From: an uncultured Pelagibacteraceae bacterium
GTDB taxonomy: Bacteria; Pseudomonadota; Alphaproteobacteria; Pelagibacterales; Pelagibacteraceae
Direction: 5' to 3'
Assembly (NCBI GenBank): GCA_902581585.1
Contig: CACHPB010000002.1
Coordinates: 208,203-272,202 of the forward strand
Length of the DNA: 64,000 bases
Of the stretch, positions 28,768-38,327 are shown piece by piece (the first letter of the stretch is position 1; every line of letters begins with the position of its first letter). The notes under the pieces were generated by a model. The model was not told the origin of the DNA. It saw only the letters and a program-made list of their open reading frames with translations, and made no database searches. The position numbers and the translations under genes were made by a program.

Positions 28768-30027
28768 ATGAGCAAAATCAAACGAGTTGTTGCAAGACAG
28801 GTATATGACAGTAGAGGAAATCCTACTATAGAAGCTGAAGTATTTTCTAATAATTTAAGTGCATCTGCAATATGTCCATCAGGGGCATCAACAGGTACGT
28901 TCGAAGCTTACGAAAAAAGGGACAAAAATAATAAAAAATATTTAGGAAAAAGTGTTTTAGAACCAGTTGCAACTGTAAACAAATTAATTTCAAAAAAATT
29001 AAAAAATCAAAATATTCATGAACAAGAGAGAATAGATAGTATTCTTATTAAATTAGATGGCACTAAACAAAAAACTAAATTAGGTGCAAACACAATATTA
29101 GCTGTTTCAATGGCCGTAAAAAAACTATCTGCAAAAGTAAAAAAAATACCATTATATAAAAACTTTATAGTCAAAAAAAACTTTAAGCTTCCTCTTCCAT
29201 TAATGAATATTATAAATGGTGGAGCTCATGCAGATAATGGTCTTAGAATTCAAGAGTTTATGATTAGACCAGATAAAGCAACATCTTTTAATGATGCTGT
29301 TAGAATGTGTTTTTTGGTGATTAATAATTTAAAATTATTACTAAAAAAAGCTGGCCATTCTATTAATGTAGGTGATGAGGGGGGGTTTGCACCAATGATT
29401 AGCGACAATGAAAGTGCACTCAAACTGATTGTTCAAGCAATTAATAAATCTGGTTTCAAAAATGGAAAAGATATATCTATTTGTTTAGATGTGGCAGCAA
29501 ATGAATTAATAAAAAAAGGAAAATACTCAATTCATTCAAAAAAATACATTAGTGTTGATAACTCAATAAATAAATATTTAAATTTAATTAAAAAATATCA
29601 AATAAAGTCAATAGAAGATCCTTTCGGTGAAGATGATTGGAAAGCTTGGACTAAATTTTTAAATAAATCTAAAAATAAAACACAAATTGTAGGAGATGAT
29701 CTTTTTGTTACTAATCTTGAAAGATTAAAAGTTGGTTTTCTAAATTTATCAGCAAATAGTATTTTGATAAAATTGAATCAAATTGGAACTGTTACTGAAA
29801 CTTTAGAAGTAATTAAATTTGCGCAATTGATAGGTTTTAAAACAATCATTTCCCATAGATCAGGAGACACTGAAGATACATTTATTGCTGATTTAGCTGT
29901 TGGTACAAATTCAAATCAAATAAAAACAGGTTCTTTAGCAAGGTCAGAGAGAATATCCAAATACAATCAATTAATACGTATTGAAGAAGATCTTGGTAGA
30001 TCTGCAAAAATGAATAAAATTTACTAA
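28768..30027 (+). CDS. eno: enolase
   Basis: Converts 2-phosphoglycerate to PEP. Conserved segments: RQVYDSRGNPTIEAEV at residues 9-24, NGGAHADNG near 150, GDEGGFAP near 202-209, LIKLNQIGTVTETLE near 332-346, and the signature SHRSGDTEDTFIADLAVG near 364-381. It is 419 residues, complete. Its TAA shares one base with the ftsB start. Confidence 0.96.
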   Translation: MSKIKRVVARQVYDSRGNPTIEAEVFSNNLSASAICPSGASTGTFEAYEKRDKNNKKYLGKSVLEPVATVNKLISKKLKNQNIHEQERIDSILIKLDGTKQKTKLGANTILAVSMAVKKLSAKVKKIPLYKNFIVKKNFKLPLPLMNIINGGAHADNGLRIQEFMIRPDKATSFNDAVRMCFLVINNLKLLLKKAGHSINVGDEGGFAPMISDNESALKLIVQAINKSGFKNGKDISICLDVAANELIKKGKYSIHSKKYISVDNSINKYLNLIKKYQIKSIEDPFGEDDWKAWTKFLNKSKNKTQIVGDDLFVTNLERLKVGFLNLSANSILIKLNQIGTVTETLEVIKFAQLIGFKTIISHRSGDTEDTFIADLAVGTNSNQIKTGSLARSERISKYNQLIRIEEDLGRSAKMNKIY

Positions 30028-30335
30028 TGTTAGATAAGTTAAAAAAAAATTATTTTATTTTAATTATCACTTTCCTTTTTACTTATTTCTTCTTTAATTT
30101 ATTAGATGGTGAAAGAGGATTAATTTCATATATGGAAAAGAAAGAAATTTATGAACAACTTAAAAATGATCAAAATGTTTTTACAAATAAAATAGCAGAT
30201 TTAGAGCATAAAAATTCACTACTAACTGAAAATATTGATATAGATTTCATAGAAATATTAATTAGAGAAAAGTTTTTATTTGGAAAACAGGGAGAGACTA
30301 CCTATATAATTAAGCATAATGGAAATAAAAAATAA
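30027..30335 (+). CDS. ftsB: FtsB/DivIC-type cell division protein
   Basis: Small bitopic membrane protein of the divisome (FtsQ-FtsB-FtsL complex). The 102-residue protein has one N-terminal span (about residues 9-26), the family motif [20 protein letters not shown], then a heptad-like coiled coil (about 40-70) and an [17 protein letters not shown] segment typical of DivIC proteins. The position directly after eno is conserved in many bacteria. In many alphaproteobacteria pdhA, pdhB, pdhC and lpd follow; here lipA follows with a 17-base overlap. Confidence 0.87.
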   Translation: MLDKLKKNYFILIITFLFTYFFFNLLDGERGLISYMEKKEIYEQLKNDQNVFTNKIADLEHKNSLLTENIDIDFIEILIREKFLFGKQGETTYIIKHNGNKK

Positions 30336-31251
30336 ACCTAGGCATCCTGAAAAAGTTAATAAACCGATAAATCCTCTTAAAAAGAAACCTGAGTGGATAA
30401 GATCAAGTCTATTAAATAGTAAAGAATTTTTTTTAACCAAGACTGTTGTTAATAAGGATAATCTTGTAACTGTTTGCCAAGAAGCAAACTGCCCCAATAT
30501 AACTGAGTGTTGGAGCAAAAGACATGCAACTTTAATGATAATGGGTGATACCTGTACAAGAGCCTGTGCTTTTTGTGATGTAAAAACTGGAAAACCAGAA
30601 AAATTAGATGAATTTGAACCTATTAAAATAGCAAATGCAGTCAATAAATTAAACTTAAGACATGTTGTAATAACCTCAGTAGATAGAGATGATCTTTCTG
30701 ATGGAGGTTCAAATCATTTTCACAATGTTATTATTGCAACAAGAAAAAAAAACCCAAATACAACAATAGAAGTTCTTACACCTGACTTTTTAAGAAAAGG
30801 TGAGGCTTATAAAAGAGTGTTAGAGGCAAATCCTGATGTTTTTAACCACAACATTGAAACTGTTCCTAGTCTCTACGTTAAAGTGAGACCTGGGGCTAGA
30901 TATTTTGCATCATTGGAACTTTTAAAAAACTCAAAAAAATATAACAAAAAGGTTTTTACAAAATCAGGAATAATGGTTGGGTTTGGAGAAACAAAAGATG
31001 AAATAATTCAAGTCATGGATGATTTAAGATCTGCAGAAGTTGATTTTTTGACAATTGGTCAATATTTACAACCATCTGTTAAACATTTTCCTTTAAAAAG
31101 ATATTATCATCCCCAAGAGTTTGAGGAACTAGGAAAAATAGCTAAGGCAAAAGGATTTTTATTAGTATCTTCATCTCCTTTAACCAGATCATCATATCAT
31201 GCAGATGAGGATTTTAATAAATTAAAAAATAATAGAAAAAATATTAATTAA
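30319..31251 (+). CDS. lipA: lipoyl synthase
   Basis: Radical-SAM enzyme inserting two sulfurs into octanoylated lipoyl domains. The auxiliary cluster cysteines are in [13 protein letters not shown] (about residues 53-65) and the radical-SAM motif CX3CX2C in [13 protein letters not shown] (about 80-92). The later motifs [10 protein letters not shown] and the [12 protein letters not shown] end with its conserved serine are present. It is 310 residues. It overlaps ftsB by 17 and coq10 by 1 base. Confidence 0.96.
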   Translation: MEIKNKPRHPEKVNKPINPLKKKPEWIRSSLLNSKEFFLTKTVVNKDNLVTVCQEANCPNITECWSKRHATLMIMGDTCTRACAFCDVKTGKPEKLDEFEPIKIANAVNKLNLRHVVITSVDRDDLSDGGSNHFHNVIIATRKKNPNTTIEVLTPDFLRKGEAYKRVLEANPDVFNHNIETVPSLYVKVRPGARYFASLELLKNSKKYNKKVFTKSGIMVGFGETKDEIIQVMDDLRSAEVDFLTIGQYLQPSVKHFPLKRYYHPQEFEELGKIAKAKGFLLVSSSPLTRSSYHADEDFNKLKNNRKNIN

Positions 31252-31688
31252 TGCCTAAAGCATCAGTTAAGAGATTAATTGATAACAAAAAAGATAAGCT
31301 TATTAACTTTGTTTTAGATATTGAAAAATATCCAGAGTTTGTACCATTCTGCCAAGGATCAAAAGTATACGAAAGAAAACAAGAAGGAGATTTAACAATT
31401 ATTGTTGCTGATCTTACAATAGGAAAAGGTCCATTTACTGATACCTATAAAAGTGATGTTAAGTTTAATAAAAATGAAGATACGATCTTTGTTACAAACA
31501 TTGATGGTCCTTTAAATTATTTAGAAAATAATTGGAAATTCATTGAAAAAGGTGAATTCACAGAAGTTATTTTTGATGTCGATTTTGAAATTAAAAATAA
31601 ATTTTTAAATATTCTTATGACTAAATCTTTTCAATTTGGTCTTGAAAAAATAGCTGATGCATTTCAAAAAAGAGCAGAGTCTTTATAA
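31251..31688 (+). CDS. coq10: COQ10/RatA-family START-domain protein (ubiquinone-binding type)
   Basis: Single-domain START/polyketide-cyclase-like protein of 145 residues. In mitochondria and alphaproteobacteria this family (COQ10) is thought to help ubiquinone reach its respiratory sites; the E. coli relative RatA was described as affecting ribosomes. Family features are an N-terminal basic strand, DIEKYPEFVPFCQGSKVYER (about 24-43) and a C-terminal helix ending ADAFQKRAESL. It is coupled to lipA by a 1-base overlap. The specific function is inferred from family. Confidence 0.85.
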   Translation: MPKASVKRLIDNKKDKLINFVLDIEKYPEFVPFCQGSKVYERKQEGDLTIIVADLTIGKGPFTDTYKSDVKFNKNEDTIFVTNIDGPLNYLENNWKFIEKGEFTEVIFDVDFEIKNKFLNILMTKSFQFGLEKIADAFQKRAESL

Positions 31689-31712
31689 ATGAGCAATCTT
31701 CAAATACTTTAT

Positions 31713-32186
31713 CTAACTTATAATATTTTTTATTATTTTTAAAACCTCATTTACAGTATTTTTTTGAATTAAAACTCTTTTTTTACTCTTAAAAAATTTT
31801 TTCTTTACGACTATTTTACCCCCTTTTTTTACACCAATAAAGACTAGTCCAACTGGTTTTTCCTTAGTGCCCCCATTTGGTCCAGCAACACCTGTGATTG
31901 ATATTGATATATTTGATTTACTAATTTTACTCAAATTTTTGACCATTGATTGACAAGTTTCATAACTTACAGCTCCATGCTTTGTAATAGTTTTTTTTGG
32001 GACTTTAAGTAACTTCATCTTTGCATTGTTTGAATAAGTTACTAATCCCATATTAAAAACTTTAGATGATCCACTGATAGATGTTATGGTACTTGCTAAA
32101 AGGCCTCCAGTACATGACTCTGCAAATGAAACAGTAAGTTTTTTTTTAGTTAATAACTTTACAATTTTAAAAGATAACTCATTCAT
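31713..32186 (-). CDS. pncC: nicotinamide-nucleotide amidase (CinA C-terminal domain, PncC)
   Basis: Deamidates nicotinamide mononucleotide in NAD salvage. The start is the ATG complementary to 32184-32186, overlapping the pgpA stop as ATGA; this gives a 157-residue protein that starts just before the domain. The family motifs FAESCTGGLLASTITSISGSS (split at about residues 18-38), VTYSNNAKMKLL and SITGVAGPNGGTKEKPVG are present. Only the C-terminal CinA domain is encoded; there is no MoaB-like N-terminal half, which is common in proteobacteria. Confidence 0.92.
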   Translation of the reverse strand: MNELSFKIVKLLTKKKLTVSFAESCTGGLLASTITSISGSSKVFNMGLVTYSNNAKMKLLKVPKKTITKHGAVSYETCQSMVKNLSKISKSNISISITGVAGPNGGTKEKPVGLVFIGVKKGGKIVVKKKFFKSKKRVLIQKNTVNEVLKIIKNIIS

Positions 32187-32677
32187 GTGGTAATAATCAT
32201 ATAAAAGACAAGAATAGCGACAACATACAAACCTGCGCAAACATCGTCCATTATAACTCCAAAACTATTTTTAAAATTTTTATCGTAATAATTAACAGGG
32301 TATGGTTTTGTGATATCAAAAATTCTAAATAAAATAAACATTATAAAATAAAACGTTATCACTCTGGCTTGACTCGTTGGTTCTGTGTGTGCAATTTCAT
32401 AAAGACAAATTGGTATAGACTGACCGATAAATTCATCAATTACTATTTCTCTAGGATCTTTATTGATTAGGTCTTTAACAAATAAATTTATTGAGAATAA
32501 TGAAATAAAAAATATAGCTACTAAAAAAAACAAGAAAATATCTGCTCGAATTGAAAAAATATGAAATAAAATGTATAACAATATAACAGTAAAAAGAGAT
32601 GCAAAACTACCCGGTATTTTTGGCAATTTACCAATACCAAACATCGTAACAAATAATGAATTAATCGTTTTAAACAT
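32183..32677 (-). CDS. pgpA: phosphatidylglycerophosphatase A
   Basis: Membrane enzyme that dephosphorylates phosphatidylglycerol phosphate. The 164-residue protein shows the PgpA opening GIGKLPKIPGSFASL (about residues 15-29), several membrane spans, the acidic catalytic segment DPREIVIDEFIGQ near 74-86, the FRIFDITKPYPV motif near 118-129 and the closing GVIMDDVCAGLY. It overlaps ispDF upstream by 8 bases and pncC downstream by 4. Confidence 0.92.
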   Translation of the reverse strand: MFKTINSLFVTMFGIGKLPKIPGSFASLFTVILLYILFHIFSIRADIFLFFLVAIFFISLFSINLFVKDLINKDPREIVIDEFIGQSIPICLYEIAHTEPTSQARVITFYFIMFILFRIFDITKPYPVNYYDKNFKNSFGVIMDDVCAGLYVVAILVFYMIITT

Positions 32678-33776
32678 AATAATTTAATGAGACTATTGCT
32701 TCACAAGCTATAGCTTTTTCTTTTCCTATTAAGCCCAATTTTTCTACAGTCTTACCTTTTAAATTAATTTGATTTTTGCTCACATTGAGTAAATTTGACA
32801 ATGATGAAATAATTTTTTCCCTGTATTTTGATACTTTTGGTTTTTCACATATTAAATTAATATCTACATTATTTAGATAATACCTTTCTCCATCGAGAAT
32901 TTTTAAAATTGGAGACAACATATTTGGCGATCTTATATTTTTAAATTTCATTTTATTACTTGGATATAATGTACCGATATCTTTTTTTTTCATTGCCCCT
33001 AGAAGTCCATCTATTATTGAGTGTATTATTACATCCCCATCTGAATGTCCTTGAAGACCTGAGTGAAATGGAATTCTTACACCTCCAAGGTAAAGTTTTT
33101 TGTTTTTTATTAATCTATGGATATCAAAACCTATACCATAAAAAGTTTTAATTTTCATTTTATTTAAATCAGATCTAATTGTTATCTTAAAATTATTTTC
33201 CTCACCTTTAATGAACTTAATTTTTTCATTATTATCAACAAATAATGATGCTTCATCAGTTATTGATTTTTTATTAATTTTTGAAAGATCGTATAAAGAT
33301 TTAAAATCAAAACACTGTGGTGTTTGGGTAAATAGTAGACTGTCTCTATTTAAATTTTTAATATTGTAATTTGACTTATATTTTACAGAGTTTTTAGTTT
33401 TAATATATGGTACAACGGCCTTATTATTCTTTAGGTTAAATTTAAGTTTTTTAAGTAATTTAATTGAAAAATTTGGACGAGCCGCATCATGAATAAAAAC
33501 ATTCTTAAATTTTTTGTTTTTAATAAAATCTAATGCTTTTTGAGATGATTGATATCTTTCTTTTCCACCATTAATGACTTTTATAGATTTGTCTTTAATA
33601 TTTTTAATTGGAATGTTTGACACAATTATTATTAACTTAAATAGTTTTGATTTAATTGCTTTATCTAGAGAGTGCTTAAATAAGGGTTTATTTATATAAT
33701 TAATGAATTGTTTTGGTTTATTTGATTTAAATCGCTTACCTTTACCTGCAGCTAGTAGTATAAAACAATTACTCAT
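32670..33776 (-). CDS. ispDF: bifunctional MEP cytidylyltransferase / ME-cPP synthase
   Basis: Fusion of two MEP-pathway enzymes, usual in alphaproteobacteria. The IspD part (about residues 1-210) has LLAAGKGKRFKSNKPKQFI split at 7-25 and the HDAARPNF motif near 95. The IspF part (about 212-368) has the metal-binding GFDIHR near 216 and GHSDGDVIIHSIIDGLLGA near 243-261, and ends with LKGKTVEKLGLIGKEKAIACEA. At 368 residues both domains are complete. It acts after Dxr (gene at 9674). It diverges from ntrY across a 37-base gap. Confidence 0.95.
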   Translation of the reverse strand: MSNCFILLAAGKGKRFKSNKPKQFINYINKPLFKHSLDKAIKSKLFKLIIIVSNIPIKNIKDKSIKVINGGKERYQSSQKALDFIKNKKFKNVFIHDAARPNFSIKLLKKLKFNLKNNKAVVPYIKTKNSVKYKSNYNIKNLNRDSLLFTQTPQCFDFKSLYDLSKINKKSITDEASLFVDNNEKIKFIKGEENNFKITIRSDLNKMKIKTFYGIGFDIHRLIKNKKLYLGGVRIPFHSGLQGHSDGDVIIHSIIDGLLGAMKKKDIGTLYPSNKMKFKNIRSPNMLSPILKILDGERYYLNNVDINLICEKPKVSKYREKIISSLSNLLNVSKNQINLKGKTVEKLGLIGKEKAIACEAIVSLNYYV

Positions 33777-33813
33777 GATTATAATAAAATTTTTTATAAT
33801 ATATATTTAAATT

Positions 33814-35592
33814 ATGTTTGCTTTGTTAAAAAGAAATTTGTTTATCATCACTATATTTGTAATCACAATTTCACTAGCTTTTTTAACGTTTTTAACATTT
33901 ATTGATAAAAGTTTTATTAAACTTAACGAGGATAATCTTGAAATTCTTCTTATTTCTAACATTATTTTAGTATTCTTATTTTTTGTTTTAATTTTTATAG
34001 ATATAAAAAACTCAATTAAAAATAATATAAATGTTAGAGGATCTGTTGCAAATAGAAAATACATAGTTTCGTTTGCTCTTTTTACTTTAATACCATCTTT
34101 ATTAATTGCTATATTTTCATTATTTATTTTTTCTTTTGCTCTAGATAAATATTTTGATAAAAAAATTACTACTGCAGTAAATAATTCATATGAAATAGCT
34201 AAAAACTATGTAGATGAGAAAAGGAATAAAATCGAGTCAGAAATAGTTCTAATTGCTTTCGATTTAAATAAATATTCAGATTTATATAAGTCTAATCCAG
34301 ATAGGTTTCAGCTTATATTAAACACACAAAGATATTTAAGAGATATTGATCAACTTCATTTAATTGACGATAAAGGTGAACTAATTAAATCAGCCGCAGA
34401 GTCAGATTATAAAAAAATTGAAGATAGAGCAATGCAGATGGTTCAAAATGATGATAGACCATTAAAAATAATAAATACTTTTGAAAATAAATCTGCGGCA
34501 GTAATAAGACTATCTGATTTTGATAATACTTTTTTGTATGTTTTAAAATATTTTGATAAAAATATTTCTAATTACTTAATTAAATCAGAAGAGGCTGTAA
34601 ATTTTTACTATACAGTTGAAAATCAAAATCTTGGTATCAGAATCTCATTTGCTATAATTTATGTGGCATTAGTTACTCTTTTGCTATTTTTATCAATTAC
34701 AATTGCAATTAGATTTTCATCCAGGTTTTTTATATCGATTAATAATTTAATTACAGCATCTGAGAGTATTGGTAGAGGTAATCTTGATACAAAAGTTCCA
34801 GATTTGAAAGCAGATATTGAAATGGAAAGGCTTAATAAAAATTTCAATTCTATGATTGAGAGATTAAAAAATCAACAAGAAAAATTACTTACTAATGAAA
34901 GGCACGAAGCATGGGAAAATGTAGCAAGAAAATTAGCACATGAAATTAAAAATCCACTAACACCAATACAATTGACTATTGATAACCTTAAAACTAAATA
35001 TTTACCGATTATTGAAATCGAAAAACAAGAAAAATATTTAAATAATCTAAAAACCATTCTAAAACAAATCAAACAAATTGAAAATTTAGTTAATGAATTT
35101 TCAGACTTTGCCAGAATGCCAAAGCCGTTATTTAAAAAAAATAATTTAAACTTGATTATTAAAGAAAATATTAACTTGGTTAACAAATTTGACCTTTCAA
35201 TTAAAATAAGGTTATTAAATCATTTATCTAAAGATGTAGTTTTTAAATTTGATAATGAGCAGTTTAATAGATTATTTTTTAACCTAATTAAAAATTCAGT
35301 TGAAAGTATCCAAGAAAAAGTAGAAAAAGATAGTAAAACAAGTAAAAATATAGATATAGAAATTAGGCAAAGAAGGGACTATATAAACGTTAACATTTAC
35401 GATACTGGTACAGGATTCAAAAATAAAAAAACTAAAGATATAATTAAACCATATTTTACAACTAAAGAAAAAGGAACTGGATTAGGACTATCGATAGTAG
35501 ACAAAATTATTAGTGATCATGAGGGGTCAATTAAATTTTTAAATCATAAAAATGGTGCAAAAATTCAAATTATATTACCATATATAAAATAA
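33814..35592 (+). CDS. ntrY: NtrY-type sensor histidine kinase
   Basis: Membrane sensor kinase paired with NtrX. Membrane spans lie at about residues 10-28, 45-65 and 85-110, a periplasmic loop follows, then a fourth span near 280-305 and a HAMP linker. The phospho-acceptor H-box is RKLAHEIKNPLTPIQL near 372-387, then N-box FNLIKNSVESI, G1 DTGTGF and G2 GTGLGLSIVDKII. At 592 residues it is shorter than many NtrY proteins (about 700-770), and no PAS domain is evident between HAMP and the H-box. It overlaps ntrX by 1 base. Confidence 0.92.
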   Translation: MFALLKRNLFIITIFVITISLAFLTFLTFIDKSFIKLNEDNLEILLISNIILVFLFFVLIFIDIKNSIKNNINVRGSVANRKYIVSFALFTLIPSLLIAIFSLFIFSFALDKYFDKKITTAVNNSYEIAKNYVDEKRNKIESEIVLIAFDLNKYSDLYKSNPDRFQLILNTQRYLRDIDQLHLIDDKGELIKSAAESDYKKIEDRAMQMVQNDDRPLKIINTFENKSAAVIRLSDFDNTFLYVLKYFDKNISNYLIKSEEAVNFYYTVENQNLGIRISFAIIYVALVTLLLFLSITIAIRFSSRFFISINNLITASESIGRGNLDTKVPDLKADIEMERLNKNFNSMIERLKNQQEKLLTNERHEAWENVARKLAHEIKNPLTPIQLTIDNLKTKYLPIIEIEKQEKYLNNLKTILKQIKQIENLVNEFSDFARMPKPLFKKNNLNLIIKENINLVNKFDLSIKIRLLNHLSKDVVFKFDNEQFNRLFFNLIKNSVESIQEKVEKDSKTSKNIDIEIRQRRDYINVNIYDTGTGFKNKKTKDIIKPYFTTKEKGTGLGLSIVDKIISDHEGSIKFLNHKNGAKIQIILPYIK

Positions 35593-36947
35593 TGTCAGCT
35601 GAAATTCTAATAGTAGACGATAACGCAGATATAAGATTCATTCTCGACGAATTGATTAAAGACTCAGGTTATAAAACTAGACTTGCTGCTAACTACAATC
35701 AAGCTCTAACTGAGATAGATAAAAAACTACCAGATGTTGCAATTATAGATGTGAAGTTAGACAAAGGTGATAACGATGGTATCTTACTTTTAGATCATAT
35801 CAAAAAGAAAAATTCGGATTTGCCAGTAATAATGATCTCAGGTCATGCTAATATTGAGATGGCTGTAAATTCTTTGAAGTCAGGTGCTTTTGAATTTATT
35901 CAGAAACCTTTTGACAAAGAAAGACTTTTAAATTTTGTTAATAGAGCAGTAGAGAATTATAATTTAAAAAATGAAAATAAGACCTTAAATACAAAACTTT
36001 TTCATACATTTGAGCTAATTGGTAAAAGCTCTAATATTTTATCAATTAAAGATCAGATAAATAAATTATCTAAATCTGAAAGTAGAATTTTTATAACTGG
36101 TCCTACTGGGTCAGGGAAAGAATTAATCGCTAGAAAAATTCATAAAAATTCTAGTCGAAAAAGTGGTCCTTTCGTTATAATTAATGGCGCACTTCTTGAT
36201 GCAAAAAAGTATGAACTTGAATTATTTGGTGAAGAAAAAAAAGATGGTTCTATTTTTTATGGAGCACTTGAAAAAGCATCTGAAGGAATTTTATTAATTG
36301 ATGAAGTGACTGAAATACCTCTTGAAATACAATCCAAGATATTAAGAGTAGTAATTGATCAAAAATTTAAAAGAATAAATAGCAATCATGATATTAAAGT
36401 TGATGTTAGAATTATATGTACAAACAGTAAAGATGTGCAACAAGAAATAAAACTTGGTAATTTCAGAGAGGATTTATTTCACAGATTAAATGTATTCAAC
36501 ATTAAAATTGATCCATTAAACAGAAGAATAGATGATATACCAATATTGATAGATTATTTTATAGAAAATATATGTGAAGCAAATAATTTTAAAAAATTTA
36601 AAATTATTGATAATAATTATTTACTTAATTACGATTGGCCAGGAAATGTAAGAGAATTAAGAAACCTAATAGAGAGAATTGCAATACTTTCGCCCGGCGA
36701 TGATAATGAAAAGTTAATGAATATTATTAAAGAGTCATTATCTAAATCTATTGAAGAGGAATTTTCAGTAACAGATACTTTGACAATTCCATTAAAAGAG
36801 GCTAGGGAAAGTTTTGAAAAAAAATATTTAGTATCTCAATTAAAAAAATTTAGTGGTAATATATCCAAAACAGCTAAGTTTATAGGTATGGAAAGGTCTG
36901 CTTTGCATAGAAAATTAAAATTACTTGGTGTGAAAGACTTAAATTAA
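35592..36947 (+). CDS. ntrX: NtrX-type response regulator
   Basis: Receiver, AAA+ and Fis-type HTH protein partnered with NtrY. The receiver has DDNADIRFIL and the phospho-acceptor Asp in IIDVKLDKGDNDG near residue 54. The AAA+ domain has Walker A GPTGSGKE near 172-179 and Walker B ILLIDEV near 234-240. The HTH lies at the C-terminus (ISKTAKFIGMERSALHRKL). The sigma54-contact GAFTGA loop is absent: where it would be, the sequence reads ELFGEEKKDGSIFYGALE. Activation through sigma54 is therefore unlikely, as noted for other NtrX proteins. Confidence 0.92.
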   Translation: MSAEILIVDDNADIRFILDELIKDSGYKTRLAANYNQALTEIDKKLPDVAIIDVKLDKGDNDGILLLDHIKKKNSDLPVIMISGHANIEMAVNSLKSGAFEFIQKPFDKERLLNFVNRAVENYNLKNENKTLNTKLFHTFELIGKSSNILSIKDQINKLSKSESRIFITGPTGSGKELIARKIHKNSSRKSGPFVIINGALLDAKKYELELFGEEKKDGSIFYGALEKASEGILLIDEVTEIPLEIQSKILRVVIDQKFKRINSNHDIKVDVRIICTNSKDVQQEIKLGNFREDLFHRLNVFNIKIDPLNRRIDDIPILIDYFIENICEANNFKKFKIIDNNYLLNYDWPGNVRELRNLIERIAILSPGDDNEKLMNIIKESLSKSIEEEFSVTDTLTIPLKEARESFEKKYLVSQLKKFSGNISKTAKFIGMERSALHRKLKLLGVKDLN

Positions 36948-38320
36948 TGAATATTATTATTTGTGGAGCTGGAAGGGTCGGTTCAACTATTGCAAAAATG
37001 CTTATTGAACAAAATCATTCAATTACAATGATTGATCAATCAAGCGATGATATTCAAAAAATAAATGAAACTTTAGATGTAAAAGCAATTGTGGGTAAAG
37101 CCACCTCTCCTACAATACTCGAAAAAGCTAACACTAAAGAAGCTGATATGATTATAGCTGTGACTAGAAACGATGAAATAAATATGTTGATATGTCAGAT
37201 AGCATTTTCTTTATTTCAGGTTCCAAAAAAAATAGCTAGAATAAGATTTCAGGAATATCTAGACCCAAAATATTCAGGGATATTTAGCAAAGAAAATTTA
37301 CCAATAGATTATATAATCTCCCCTGAGATCGAAATTGCAAAATCTATTCAACGAAAATTAGAAGCTCCTGGAGCTTTAGATAATGTTCCTTTTGCAGAAA
37401 ATAAAATTAGATTATTAGAAATCTTAATAGATGAAAAATGTTCTATTAAAGAAATTAACCTAAATGAACTGACAAAAAAATTTCCAAAGTTAAATGCTTA
37501 TATTCTAGGAGTTATTAGAAATGATAAATTTGTTATTATGAAAAAAACGGACAAATTAGAATTTAATGATAAAGCTTATGTGGTAGTTAACAGCAGTCAA
37601 ATGCAAGAGACATTAACAGTTTTTGGTCATAATGAAAAAATTTCAAATAAAATGTTAATAATTGGTGGTGGAAATATAGGATTTAATCTTGCTAAGAATA
37701 TTGAGCAATCATTCGACTCGGCTCGAGTAAAAATAATTGAAAAAGATAAAAATAGGGCAGAATATATTGCCAATGAACTAAATGATACAATTGTAATTAA
37801 TGGTAATGGTTTAGATGAAGATGTCTTAAATGAGGCCAATATTGATGAAGTTGAAACTGTTTTAGCATTAACAAATGATGATGAAGATAATTTAATGGTA
37901 AGCGTCATAGTTGAAAAATTTTCAAAAGATAAAAGAACAATGGCATTAATAAATAAGCCTAATTATTCATTACTACAGTCTTCTTTAAAAATTGATGATT
38001 TAATTGATCCAAGAATGAGTACAGTTTCAAGTATATTAAAACATGTTCACAAAGGAACTATTGAAAATGCCTATACGATTTCAAATGGGGAATATGAGGT
38101 GATAGAGGCAGATATTATAGAAACTTCTGAATTGATAAATAAACAACTAAAGGACTCAAATTTACCAGACGAAATTAGAATAGGGGCAATATTAAGAGAT
38201 GGAAATTTTAAAATTCCAAGTTCTAGTTATGTGTTTCAAAAAGATGATACAGTTGTACTTTTATCTAAAAGAGATCAATTACCAATAGTAGAAAATATGT
38301 TTAGAATTAGTTCAATCTAA
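36947..38320 (+). CDS. trkA: Trk potassium uptake regulatory subunit TrkA
   Basis: Peripheral NAD-binding regulator of the TrkH potassium channel. There are two tandem RCK modules: Rossmann motifs CGAGRVGSTIAKML at residues 5-18 and IGGGNIGFNLAKNI near 239-252, each followed by a RCK_C domain (about 145-225 and 370-457). It is 457 residues, usual. It shares 1 base with ntrX and lies 7 bases before trkH. Confidence 0.95.
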   Translation: MNIIICGAGRVGSTIAKMLIEQNHSITMIDQSSDDIQKINETLDVKAIVGKATSPTILEKANTKEADMIIAVTRNDEINMLICQIAFSLFQVPKKIARIRFQEYLDPKYSGIFSKENLPIDYIISPEIEIAKSIQRKLEAPGALDNVPFAENKIRLLEILIDEKCSIKEINLNELTKKFPKLNAYILGVIRNDKFVIMKKTDKLEFNDKAYVVVNSSQMQETLTVFGHNEKISNKMLIIGGGNIGFNLAKNIEQSFDSARVKIIEKDKNRAEYIANELNDTIVINGNGLDEDVLNEANIDEVETVLALTNDDEDNLMVSVIVEKFSKDKRTMALINKPNYSLLQSSLKIDDLIDPRMSTVSSILKHVHKGTIENAYTISNGEYEVIEADIIETSELINKQLKDSNLPDEIRIGAILRDGNFKIPSSSYVFQKDDTVVLLSKRDQLPIVENMFRISSI

Positions 38321-38327
38321 TTTTAAG

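Noticed and set aside
36947..38320. Fusion or duplication artefact in trkA because of two Rossmann motifs
   Set aside because: Tandem RCK modules are the normal architecture of proteobacterial TrkA.
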